A stretch of DNA of 64,000 nt from positions 6,882,001 to 6,946,000 of the forward strand of contig NC_044585.1 in assembly GCF_901933205.1 (NCBI RefSeq), written 5' to 3'. Shown here piece after piece: positions 52,601-64,000 of the stretch. This DNA is from Camarhynchus parvulus (taxonomy: Eukaryota; Chordata; Aves; Passeriformes; Thraupidae). The translations under genes were made by a program, and so were the position numbers. Under the pieces are notes generated by a model. It was not told the DNA's origin. It saw only the letters and a list, made by a program, of their open reading frames with translations, and ran no database searches. How positions within the stretch are numbered: position 1 is the first letter of the stretch; the number at the start of each line of letters is the position of its first letter.

Positions 52601-54387
52601 TGCAATACTAACACTAGTAATAACATTCATACATATGTATCACCTTTACACATAAAATAAAGAGCTAGCAAAAATATGCTCTCCTAAAAGAAACATCACT
52701 GACAGTATAAAGACAAGTATCAATTTGTTACTATCATGGAAAAAACCTGGCCTATCTTCTTTTTCAAAAATATTAACTTTACAATAGAGCTAGCAGTTCC
52801 TTAATTACAAAGTGAAGATCTAGAATCCTTCACAAAACAACTGCCACGCTCCCCTTGCATTCTGTTCAGCATGCAGACTGTGCTTGCCATTATTTGTAGA
52901 ACAGACATTTATGGTATTCCAACCACAAAGTACTATTGGTGCAAACAAACTTTAATATCCCCCTCAAACTGTGATTGCTATAAAAAAAAAATTAAAATAC
53001 AAGTATTCACTGTAGGGTAAAGAACCTTAGTCCAACCAGTGATGACAGATGCACCAAACAAGTTTGTCACATTTTGGATCAACATGAAGGTAAAATTAGC
53101 AGACTAAGAATAGGCTACACTGCTGAACTAAGGAAGGGCTGAGGAAAACCTTTCATAGAGCATTGCCAGTTTTCCTAGAACACCAGCCAGCATCCAGAGC
53201 AATTCCAGAGAAGAAGAGTGCCCATGTGGTCCTGTCAGCTCCACTGGAGAACCTGCTGTGGATCCCACTCGTCCATTGCCAGACTACAGGCTGATCACAT
53301 TGATGCAGCAAGCCTGGGAAGCAAAAGGCATTCCCAGAAAAATATAATTCTACTGTAAAAGATGCTATGAAAAGAATGAACCCATTCTCAACCCACTCCC
53401 TCCACGCTCTACAGGGGTCTTGAGCAACACTGGTGGCAAAAGCAGGATAAAATCTGGCCAGCAAATATTGTTAGTCTGCAACACACAAATTAGACCAAAA
53501 CCAATACTGCAGGCACTGTCAGATATATTTAATTTATAAAGAATCACATCAAAATGTTTTCTTTTTCTTTAATATTGCTTGCCTATGGTTTTTTAAAATT
53601 AAAATTACAGCATTATTATAGCAAGAATATGTCAGGATACTGGGGCTTGTAAAAGTGAATCTCTTGTCATTTCTGCGTGAAAAAATTACTGCAGTTTCCC
53701 CAAACATCTAAGTTCTGTACTTCACCTGTTTTCTTAAATACTACAGAAGTTACCTGAAGAAAACTAAAGGCCACTGCTACCATAAAACTAATCAGGGTAT
53801 ATTTTCTCATTTGCTAATAAGGGAATTCTTCTGTGTGATGATTATCTTGAGTGCCTGTTTAATCTCCTTCCCAGTGCTTTTTGGCAGAAATCCTTACAGA
53901 TGGAAGACACAGAGAACACATAAGAGAACAACATACCTTTTTAAGTGCAACGACTTATTCCTTAAACAATCTATCTACCAATTTTAAATTGAATACAAGA
54001 AGATCCTCTAATAAATTTATGAAAGGAAATCAAGTTTCATTAATTGGTTCCAAGCAGCTCTATTCCAGCCTCACCTTGATTTGTTTTTTACTTTGTGCTA
54101 TTTGTGGATACAAACTGCATCTGCAGATTGAACGTATCCCATGACAAAACTACAAATAATGACTGCAAACCAATGAACTTAACTCATGTGTTTAGAATTA
54201 ACTTGCATTAACTGTATTCTGCTCAGGAATACCTGCACGACCAACGGAATTAAACAGCATCTTAATGAGTTATCAGCCTCTAACAATCTTTTGAGCCCTG
54301 ACAAGTTCAGCCCAAACTGAACAGATTAATGAACTTCTAGCTGGGCCCCAGATCAAGACTATGATTTTGGATTGCAGGATCACTCAC
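43639..54387. other. AT-rich noncoding stretch, no gene recognised
   Basis: No known protein or RNA gene is recognised. A GC-richer part near 43680-44160 and another near 47820-47930 carry overlapping frames on both strands. A C-rich tract near 47484-47550 makes the minus strand G-rich. A possible SINE scrap lies near 49019. A 103-codon minus-strand frame at 53153-53464 has no family resemblance. One weak minus-strand exon candidate lies at 46415-46449. Confidence 0.55.
49019..49065 (-). mobile_element. possible MIR/L2-like scrap
   Basis: The word CATCCAAGGTCACAAACAG resembles the strongly conserved CCCAAGGTCACACAG core found in antisense MIR and L2 copies. It is followed by a loosely similar GTCT...GATTACA stretch. 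Only about 45 bases can be compared and the match is short, so this may be chance. Confidence 0.25.
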
Positions 54388-54400
54388 CTTCTACACTGTA

Positions 54401-54456
54401 AATAGGTGGGGGGTGGGTGGCTGCGCTAAAAGAAAAGTGTTTGGGGGGGAACCCCC
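54401..54456. other. G-rich tract and G/C hairpin
   Basis: GGTGGGGGGTGGGTGG at 54406-54420 is followed 22 bases later by seven G, then AA, then five C (54443-54456). The second part can fold as a short G/C stem. The two G-rich parts together offer enough G-tracts for a possible four-stranded structure on the plus strand. The tract also forms the C-rich body of a minus-strand exon candidate described as a finding. Whether any structure forms is unknown. Confidence 0.5.
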
Positions 54457-54460
54457 TTTT

Positions 54461-56264
54461 CCTACCTGTTTCTTAAAATGTAAGAGAATAAAGTACTGAG
54501 ATTTAGGAGAATTAAGGCTGTGACACTGGAAGTAGCTGATGACAGTGATGCAATTGGAACTGGAATAAAGAATAAAAATAACTCATGAAAATGCAGCAAA
54601 GTAAAAATAAAAAGCTACTACCTGGAGTTGTAACTGTCAAAAAGAAGTGTGACAATGTGGCTTGATAATTCTCAGATTACTGGATTCTTTATCTCTTGGG
54701 TTCTGTATCTTTCTCCTTCAACTGCCAGCCCTTCCCAGCAGTTCTTCTTCTTGACCTCACAATCCATGAATAAAACACAGTTTCAGTCTTGCACCCTGTC
54801 ATCCATTCATCACTCTGCTAAGTCCCTTAGCTGGCTCTGCTTCCCAATTTATGCATCGTAAAATTCTGTACACGTTTAACAGAGCAGCAATTTATAAATA
54901 GCTTTTATTATACAAGGCAGGCTTGATGTTTAAACAGGAGGCCAGAGATATTGGCACTTAAACTTTTCCATTCTGCTGCTCCCCCCAATTTCTCACAATT
55001 AGCCATCCTCAAAGAACGTTAATGGTGATTTGTAATTATCTCTTCTCTTTGATAAAGCTACTTCTTTAATAGTGGCCAATACATCCTTTTCATACATGAA
55101 ATAACAGAGAAATGAAGAGGCCAGGCAGTCATCTCCTCAGAGAGTCATACATCAGCCACAGAGAACCATCTGTAAACAACAAGGCAGGAATGTTTCAGTG
55201 ACAGACTGAACTCAAGCAGTGCCACTGAAATATCAGGTGAAGCAAAGGATTAGGGTATGGATTTCACATCTAGAAACCACTTCTGTGTACCAAAAGATGA
55301 CAGCCTTCTCACATCAACTATTATGGCTTCTTCCCAGAATCAGTTCAAGCCTGCCACTTTCTGCACACCTGAGGGGAATAAAGCAAAAAAAGGGGGCTGT
55401 CACTGAGGAGAATGGCCAGTGCTGCAGTATGCTGGAACTGATAGCCCAGAAACAGGTTAAGTATACAAATTTCTGAAAGAGAGGTTACACAGCCTCAAGG
55501 ATCTACAGGGTAGAGAGGCCACAAGCAAGTAGTTCCCTTTCCCTTGATTAATGTTATGCATTGATGGAATATCCTAAAATAGCTGAGTAATGAAGAAGGT
55601 TGTATGCTAATGTCTCTCCTTTAAAAGATCTTCCTAACCTCCTCCTCTCCTGGCTTGGTTCACCCTCTGACTTACCAGTTTTTGTGCAGCCATTGATATA
55701 CTAGATAAAAATCTTCCCCACAGCACAACAAGCTGCAATGATGTTTTCTTTAAAATTAATCCAAAACCGAGGTTCTATAGTGAATTTAAGTAAATTATGG
55801 GGAAATATTGTTAAGAAAGGTAAGAACTCAAAACACTTGCTATTCAATTACCACCTTCAATGCTACCTGAAAATATTAAAGAAAATTATTACTGCTGAGC
55901 ACTTCAAGATCAGCTAAAGACACCCACCGATACGAAAAGTTGACCCTGCACTTAAGTATTTAAATCTTTTTAAGGTTCATAGCCCACCCATCCCTCCTTG
56001 AGGTATGATCTGACACACAGCCAAGAGGGAAGGCTGTTTAGAGCTCTAATAGCACAGAAACCCATTTGCAATTGCTCTTTTCATTTGTCCTCTACAAATC
56101 AGTCAAGGACCCAAGCTCTTGAAGAAATACTGTTAAATTGAACTCTGGTATTGCTACAATTGCTCAGCTGCAAGGCTGCACGTGGAAATAATACCCAAGG
56201 ACTAAGAAACTTCACAGCATCCCATAAAAGACTGATAAAGAAGAGAAAAATGTGCAGAGAGCCT
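54461..56264. other. AT-rich noncoding stretch
   Basis: No known protein, repeat or RNA gene is recognised. One weak 25-base minus-strand exon candidate lies at 55676-55700. Confidence 0.55.
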
Positions 56265-56500
56265 CAGAATGATTTGTGCTCAGCATGTGCTGAGCCTGTC
56301 TTCACCCTGGGCTGGTGGGGAGAGCTGGGGATGCTCTACCAAGCTCCCAGGCCCCATTCTCCACTGCACTGCCTTGGCCTTGCCCATTGCTGTGCTCAGT
56401 GCGTGCAGCAGGAATGGCACTGGCCAGCAGAGCAGAGAGCACCAGGCACAGCTCAGCAACAGCAGGGAGGACCCAGCACTGGGGGAACAGCAAGAGAGAA
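56265..56500. other. GC-richer patch with frames on both strands
   Basis: A short C/G-richer stretch crossed by a 134-codon plus frame (56151-56555), a 112-codon plus frame in another phase and an 81-codon minus frame. Their products are low-complexity and unlike any family I know. Simultaneous openness in several frames indicates composition, not coding. Confidence 0.4.
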
Positions 56501-57381
56501 AGCTACTGTGAGCAACATCTCCCAAAATTCACTCTCTTTTCTTCAGTGGAGATAAGGAAAAGAGAAAGGTGGCAGGGACAACAAGGTCAAGCATCATCAT
56601 GTTCCATTAAAGCTCTCACTGATGAGAGCTCAAACTCTACCACTCTAAAATGAGCAGCTATTCGTGATGTTCATTTTGGTGGAAATCAGGACAATTTTAC
56701 CCATCAGAGAGAGCTTTTCCAAATCAAATAAAGAGGGACAAAACACAAACACTAATTATTTTTAGGAGGAAATTTGTTACATTTAAATACATAAATCACC
56801 ATGGCTGTAATAGAAAATGACTGGGCTTAGCAACTCTTTTCTAATCAGTTCCAAACTTTAGAGTGCAGATGTGCAATTCTTTCCATGAAGAGGTCACACA
56901 TTCCAAAAAGGCACAGAATAATATTATTATATAGTCCTACATTACTTCAAAGCTTCGTCCCAATTTCTGTGTGATTGGCAGCACACTGTGAACAAGCTGA
57001 TGCATCTGTAGTTTATTGCATTTATCAAGCTTTTGAAAATGCTCCATAAAGTCCTCATCTACGAGGAGCACAAGTCTTTAAATATTCCAATTTATTTTTT
57101 GAGTGTTTTAATTCTTTCAGGACATGTGAGAGAGGCATGGGTTTATTACTGGTCTGTTCTACTCATTATTATTGCACCCACTAGAATAAATATTTTTAAC
57201 TACCCAGCAATACCTTTTGTAAAGCAGAGCACCTCAAGCACTTGACAAGTATTAATTAAGTCTTGTTATACAGAGATAATATTTTTCTCAAAAGAGATGA
57301 AAGAATTTAGGAGAATTTGTATACAACAGGATTAACATGCAGCTGTTATAGCTGCTATATCAAGAAATCTCTGTGCACTTG

Positions 57382-57401
57382 ATAACCACCTATAACCACC
57401 T
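57382..57401. repeat. tandem 10-mer, two copies
   Basis: ATAACCACCT occurs twice in direct succession, a minimal slippage duplication. Confidence 0.9.
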
Positions 57402-60400
57402 ACATTGTATTTACTTATTATTTTGTAAATGTCTAGTTCCATTTCAGAGTAATACTCTATGCATGAGACAGCCTCATAGCTGAAATTAATTCCTTACTGA
57501 AGTCCTATGACTTAAACAGAATGCAAAGTGCAGCAATTATATTCAAATATGATGAATACCATAATTAGGACTTCAGAGATAAGTGGAAATATTTTGAGAA
57601 GCAGTAGTTCAAGTAAAGCCGTATTTTAAAAAGGAAGTGCTAGACTTTACTTACTATAGAACAATTGGGGGATTAACAATACTTGTGTTTCTAATTGTTT
57701 ATGTCTAAAATGTGCTCTTTTGGAATCAGAGAAATAACCCTCCTTGTCGAACACGCTGCCATTAACAACTGCTCCTATAAAGACATCAAACTTTTCTCTC
57801 TGAAGTGAGCAGGAAGTACCCAAGTGTTTGCAGGGACACCTCATTTTTCCTCAAAAACCTGTAAAGATGAGGTCTTCAATACCTGACAGTAACTTTAAAA
57901 ATATCGAAGAACAAGCAATTAAATCTTTCCAGATAATATAACTGCCCTTGAGGTCATTAGAAGAAGGAATGTAGGCAGTTATTCTGCAAGTTTAAAAAAT
58001 AATGCAGTTATTACAAATTTTGATGGGGACACTGATCATCTATAAACAAAAGCCTTTCCTCACATAATTTTCTTTTTTAAGATAAGAAAATGATTGCAGG
58101 AGAATGACACTTTATCTTTACAAGTTACAGGACCAAAAAGTCATAAGAAGCTGAAGTGACTTTCAGCTAATGTGGTACTTCTGAATGCAAGATTAACAAA
58201 AGGTATTTCTGAGTTCATTAGCTTTGTTTTCAAGTCACTTCACTGTGCACTAGTACAGAATTTCATGGCAGCCATAATTTGAAGGCTGCTCATAACAACT
58301 AGCAGGAAATTCTATATCAATATCATCTGTCACTTTGAGCAGGGAGGACAGAATTTTCCAGTAATCTTTACTAAGTATTTCTACCAAAACAAAAGAAGAT
58401 AAAAAACCTTATTCCAAGAAGTTTAGAATTTAGTAACCAGCTTGCAAATCTATGTGTTTGAAACTGGCAGAGATGGTAATTCTTCTATTTAAGCCAAAGC
58501 AGAAACTAATCACATATATCTTCCTGGCAGTATGCAGACTTTGATTTCAAAGGCTGCCCTATAAGGAGTATTCTGAAATTTGTGACAAGAACACAGCTTA
58601 GAAAGACAGAACAGAAGAAAAACGGGTGCAGAGAGAGAAATAGGGATACACAGATTTGTCGTACAGCTCTTTGAAGGAGAAGATAAACGTAAAAACGCTG
58701 AAGAAAGGACTGGCAGCAGTGGGACAAGAAAATAATGTAAACATGTTGGGTAGACCAAGCAAAGAAATGTAAAGGACTTTCCAAGAGATCAGGGACAGAA
58801 AGGTATGAAGTATGGGCACAACAAATTATGCTTCTGCAATCAAGAGGAGAGTTTGCATTACAGAAATAAATATGAAGCAATACCAGAAAGCAAAGAGCAC
58901 GTGGGTGTTACAAGACAAAAGCACAATGTTATACAACTACAATAACAAAATTCACAAATGTATAAGCCCACACAAAACCTCATGGATCCTAATTAGACTG
59001 AACAGGGCTGACCCATAGTCCTAATTTCTTTCATATATTCAGCCAACAAACTGCAGAGAATTCCAGCAGCCAGAATTGACAGTGACATTTTAAGTCAATG
59101 AGAATCTATTTTACTCTTCCTCCCACAACACAAATGAATAGTAGTGCTAATGAAATTCCACTCCTATTAGAAATTGACAAAACACAATCCTGCATTTATC
59201 CCTTCCAGCAAAATCTGCCTTTTAACAAACTCAAACTATTCTGAAACACCCTGTGGTCACAATATGACAAAACAAAATGCCACCCGCTTCTGCACTGCCC
59301 TTCTTCCAATTAACTTGACTTTAGCAGACCAAGATAAATTTTTATCTACTGTATTTTATACCTATGGTTTTAAATGAATCATATTAACATTTACCATTTT
59401 AGTCACAGACTTTAACAGAGTCTGGTTATTTAATTCACATTTGATCAACTCTTTCTGACAGAGGATCGGCTTCTATTCATTACATCAAAATAACTTGCTT
59501 ATAGACAGGAAAAATCCCAACCCATATGCACTGTTTTCCAGTGCCATCTTCTTCAAATGCCAAGGAATTACACTGCATACAGAAATAAAAAGAATTGATT
59601 GGATTTTGGACCAAGGTGCAAAATGTAATCTCTGCACGTTATTATTCAGAAAAAAGAAAATTGAAACAATATTCTTATTCCTTCATTTTAAATGAGTTCT
59701 CAGAAAGCCCAGATAACCTTTTCCTATTTAACTGTGGTATACTAGGAAAGAAGCCTTTTGGATCTCTCAATGAGAACTGTACCGAGAAATAATTCTGTGT
59801 TTCAGGCAAAAATAGCTGTAAGATTAATCAAGCAGGAAAGTAGAGTGGAAAATAAATTTAAAAAAAGAACAGTGTTATGTTGTGAGCTGCCTGTTCTCAG
59901 AAGTTAATCAGGGTGGGAAGCTCTCAGTGTAACACCCCAAAAGCACTGGATGATGCAACAATGTCCTCTCCTCATGTGGTGCTATACAGAAAAAAGGAAG
60001 GCAAGAGTTTTCATAGTTAAACTGAGCTGCCAGACAGTCCATTAGCCATTAGCAAGTGAGAAAAATTCCATGGCATATCTGTGTCTGCTTGACAAATTCC
60101 ATTGTGAGTGAAGACCTTTTTCCACAGGCTCTAAGTCTGTCTGTAACTCTTTCCTTCCAGCCCAGAAAAATCATGCACACCACTGAGTACAGGCAGTAGA
60201 TTTAGCTCAGCCTGTGAGTTGCATAACACTGTATGAATTTGGAAGCTCTCCCATATTCGAGAATTCACCTTTGGGTAGGATTACACAGTAAAGAAATGCA
60301 GAATGGTATCTTCAAAATCCCATGAATTTTCTTATTTAGCTTCCTTCAATGTAGCTTTAATACCACATGAATGCTGTATTGCAAATGTCATCACTTGCAA

Positions 60401-63400
60401 TAAAAAGGAACAGCTATTTTAGCCATTTTGTAACTCCAGACATGTACTCTATCCCTTGCTTCCACTATCATCCAGCATTCAAAGCCTTTCAAATTCCATT
60501 CTAGAATTTGCCTTCCAAACCTCAAGTATCAATGCCTCTAACAGTCTTCTTCTTGTCTTGACTTCAACACAGTCTTCTTCAGTCTTCTAGTACTTAAAAA
60601 CTGGATCTACAATATCTCACCTAGTGCCTTGTCAAGCTTATTATCCCACAATTCTGCTTGACCTGAAATTCTGACTTTCCACTGAATGGCATAAATAATA
60701 GCAACTCTTTACCATACAATATTTATATAGTAATGGAAATAGTACAAAAATTCTATCTCAAATACAAAGCTAGGATCTAATTCAGATCTTTATGTAAAGT
60801 CTAATGGGAAAAATTACTTCCATGATGTTGTTTTCAATTAAATGTCCTGCTGTGCCAGAATAGCATGACTAGTTCTGAATTCCAAACAGCAAAGATTGCC
60901 TTGAAAAGCCACTGAAGCTTTGTGTCAATTACAAACTCATTAGGAAAGACCATGCTTGTATGTGCTCAGTTCTATACCACAGGTATATTGACTGCAATAC
61001 AGCAGTCCCAAGGTCAACAGAGATCCCCATTCCACAGAAAATCATTCCAGAAACATACCACAGACATCTTAACCAATGCTCACAGCTTTTAATTACTGGT
61101 AGTGGCTAATACAGAACACTATTCCAGTATTCCTACCTTCCAGAATGTCTAGACTCTCCAGTTGCTGTTAAAGAGAAGAACTTGCAAGTTTTGGCATAGC
61201 AAGATCCATTATGTTGAAATTTTAAATAGGATTTTTACTGACCTTCAACTTCAGTGATTGGAAAAGAAACATCAGCCAGTGAAAGACATAAGTCAAAGCA
61301 TGAGTGGTATATACATTTCCACCTGCTGGCAGAAAGGGTTTACACAGCAGCAGTATTCTTCTACAGTGTTTTAAGTCCGGAATAAATCAAATAAATCAGT
61401 AGAATTTTTTTTTCAAGCTATAAGAATAATACAAAGCAGCAATATCCTTCAATGTCACTGGCACACAAAGGGTACTACAGAAAGCCTGTTTTTGATGAGG
61501 CTGCACACCTCCAGTTCTGGGGGCAGAGCATTAGTCAACTGATCTAACTGATGTTTACTTACTCATGTGTTTTTTAATTAACACCTGGATGCTACCAACA
61601 TGCACATCAGCTTCCTAAAACTGTAAGTAATAAGCTTAAATTACTAAATGCAGAAACATCTAATGATAGTGTTAATTAGGTCCAGTGCTCAGCAAAGTGT
61701 TTTTCAGTTGGATTTTTATTTGAAATTAAAATGTGTTCTAAAGCAGCACTCCAAAAAAATGAACTGTATTCACCACCAATGAGGTACTACAACATGGAAC
61801 TTGTTCATGTTTCTCCAGAACTCATGCTGGAAAACCACGATAAAAATGCCAAAAAAAGTCTCCATTGTCTATAAATAGCAAGACTGAACCACTGTTCTCT
61901 GCTACATCAACAGCTAGAGAATTTCCAAGTATAGACACCACACTCCCAACCTCACTTGAGGACTTTTCCACACCTTGCACCCCAGGCTTTCATATGGTGC
62001 CACTTTGGGTTCATAATCAATCAGTGGCTTTTATCAACTATAGTACCTGAAAGTTTAACCTTCAAGTCCCAAGCAGTGAAAGCTCAAAATTTCATGGAAC
62101 AGAATAAATTGTATCATCTCTACTGCAGGACTGCTGAAGAGGCATGAAGAGACTGGCTCACTGGTTAGCAAGCACTAACATTCTACAGTCCTTTCACAAA
62201 ACTTAGTTGAAACGTTGAAATGTCTGCTTTCTCTCCCTTCTGACCTTGACGACTGTGTGACAAGGCTGTTTTCAAACATACTTGTAAACTCAGCTCCATA
62301 AAAAACCTTCATGAAAGATACAATACTGCATTAACACATGCTGGAAAGCATCTAATCTTTGTGCTGCCCCCTGTACCTATAAATACCCCGAGAGTGATGT
62401 GCAACTATCAAACATACCAACTTTCTCCAAGAATGCTGAAAATTTTCTTTGTCACCAAATGAAGTGTAACATTTTTGTGCCAAAATATCATCCTATACAT
62501 GTATATAGAAAAACATGAAAAAAACCCCAGCAAATATTTCCACAAATGCCTAGTGCCAAGAGAAGAAATGCTCAAAACAAGAAGTACTGCAATCCATTAC
62601 AGCATTATGAAGTCAATCTTCTGTCAGCTGTCAGTTCAGATTCTGTACAGATATCTATCTTAAGGAGAAGAAACACTTCAGGAAAGCAAAAGAATTGCCA
62701 TACAACAAGCTACAATTTAATTAACAGAAAGAACATGCTGAAAATAATGTCAACAAAAGGATATGATAATCATCATTTTAATGAGATAAATATGCCCTCA
62801 TACCCCCAATCAAAAATGCCCTGGGGTCCATCTTGGCAGTGGTAGGGAGCAGTGGCAAGAAACAAAGTCTTCTTTTCTACTGATGTGGGCGATCTGAAGC
62901 TACAACAATTACTGGAATTCAGGAAGGAGAGGAGGAACAAGTGATGCTTTAAGCTTCTGAAACAGATCAGGGCACGTTTCCCTTCTGCTCCTGACTGCAC
63001 CATTCCAGGGAAACAATCCCTGCCAGAACTCTCATGGAACAACACATCTCTGCAGTTGTTCATGCATAACCCTCCAGATGGAAGAAAAATTCAGCTTTAA
63101 ATCCAAAATGCAAAGGGGACTGTTTTATTAGAGTCCAAATGCTCTCGACTTCACTATGTAGGTATTTTACAACCTATCTCAGTGAAGTCATGAGGTTTTT
63201 AACAGGAAAACCCTTTATTTTTAGTTGTGCAAGATAAAGTCTCACAAAATTCTTCCTGACAATTTCCAACACATTTCTACAGCACAGCTGCACGTCAATT
63301 TCAGAAGACTTGTTCTATGTACATCCCTGTTGAAGCCCAGCACCGATTTTTACACCATATAAAGCAAATTTTTAAAAAAACTGCTTACCATAAGGCATGG

Positions 63401-63459
63401 AAGTTTATGATGGAAGAATAATACTGGAAGTACAAGAAATCAAGAAAGTAGCCCAAAGC

Positions 63460-63473
63460 AAAAAAAAAAAAAA
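63460..63473. repeat. poly-A run (14 A)
   Basis: Fourteen uninterrupted A. The sequence on its left does not resemble a known retroposon or processed gene copy. Confidence 0.88.
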
Positions 63474-64000
63474 TTGTCTGTCCTCTTGTATAAGTATACT
63501 TTTTAACACTTGAAGGAAAACTTAAAAAACAAACAGTCACCATGAGATGGTACAGCAGCTAACTTGGTTGCATTTCAATTCCATCTGTATCTGGTCTGTG
63601 AGGATATGTTTCTGGCTTATTAAGGAGCAGGTATTGTAACATTTTTCTAAGATAATGCTTTATATTTTTTGTTTAATTATTTTCACCATTCAAGTTTCCT
63701 TCATCCACTTGGAAAGGCCTTTAATGAACCTAAATGAAAAGAGAAAATTTGTCTAATATTTATATCTTGTCAATTCTATAGACGTGTTGCTGTAAGAAAT
63801 GTAAATCAAGAGATTGGGTCCTAAAGTTTTATTCACTGTAGTTTTAATAGACCATGCCCATCTTATTCCATCTTGCCAGACATGTCTCCACGAACACTGA
63901 ATGAATATTTAGAAGCCCTACCATGACTCCTGCTATGCAAGTACAGATTAAATTCTAAATCTGTAATCTCCTCATTGGATCTATATGGGGAAATTTGGTA

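Larger units (their letters stand above)
56501..64000. other. AT-rich noncoding stretch, no gene recognised
   Basis: No known protein, RNA gene or transposon is recognised. The longest frame (124 codons, minus, 58506-58880) overlaps two others in different phases and has no family resemblance. Two minus-strand exon candidates with strong splice signals (61137-61164 and 63389-63423) are given as findings. Confidence 0.55.

Noticed and set aside
53153..53464. 103-codon minus-strand ORF as an exon or gene
   Set aside because: No family resemblance, and its left end overlaps ordinary AT-rich sequence. Its length is within chance expectation.
56151..56555. 134-codon plus-strand ORF as a protein gene
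   Set aside because: Two other frames are open over the same bases; no recognisable domain, promoter or splice signals.
1..64000. CRISPR array, operon, phage, plasmid or bacterial defence system
   Set aside because: There are no regularly spaced repeats and no dense long reading frames with ribosome-binding sites. CR1 and SINE remnants mark the DNA as vertebrate.

Overview
The window looks like noncoding DNA from a bird nuclear genome. Twelve lines sampled about every 5 kb (720 bases, counted by hand) give roughly 37% G+C. There are no operons or ribosome-binding sites, no closely packed long reading frames, and no recognisable rRNA, tRNA or CRISPR. The best clue to the organism is two short 3'-end fragments of the CR1 retrotransposon, one of which keeps the canonical terminal octamer. 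There is also one old tRNA-derived (MIR/CORE-like) SINE remnant. CR1 tails with so few other recognisable transposons in 64 kb fit a bird best; a crocodilian or turtle is less likely. Species and locus cannot be named from this sequence.

Layout. 1-9064 is AT-rich noncoding sequence with a T16 run, a short TA repeat and a few GC-richer patches. 9065-9560 holds the densest CpG cluster I found, overlapping a 57-codon minus-strand frame whose N-terminus reads like a signal peptide. This is the most interesting place in the window, but nothing here proves a gene. 10060-11010 is rich in homeodomain-, PBX/PREP- and octamer-type motifs and may be regulatory. 20408-22075 carries the two CR1 tails, pointing towards each other. 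30160-30600, 39120-39560 and 56265-56500 are GC-rich patches in which open frames on both strands are a composition effect. 43565-43638 is the SINE remnant. The rest is AT-rich intronic or intergenic sequence with homopolymer runs and small duplications.

No reading frame could be assigned to a known protein. I searched both strands by eye for short exons between good splice signals and list about ten candidates as hypotheses. Such pseudo-exons are common by chance in vertebrate introns and they occur here on both strands, so most are probably not used. No operon-like or defence-like system is present, and I found no undescribed biological system that the sequence alone supports.
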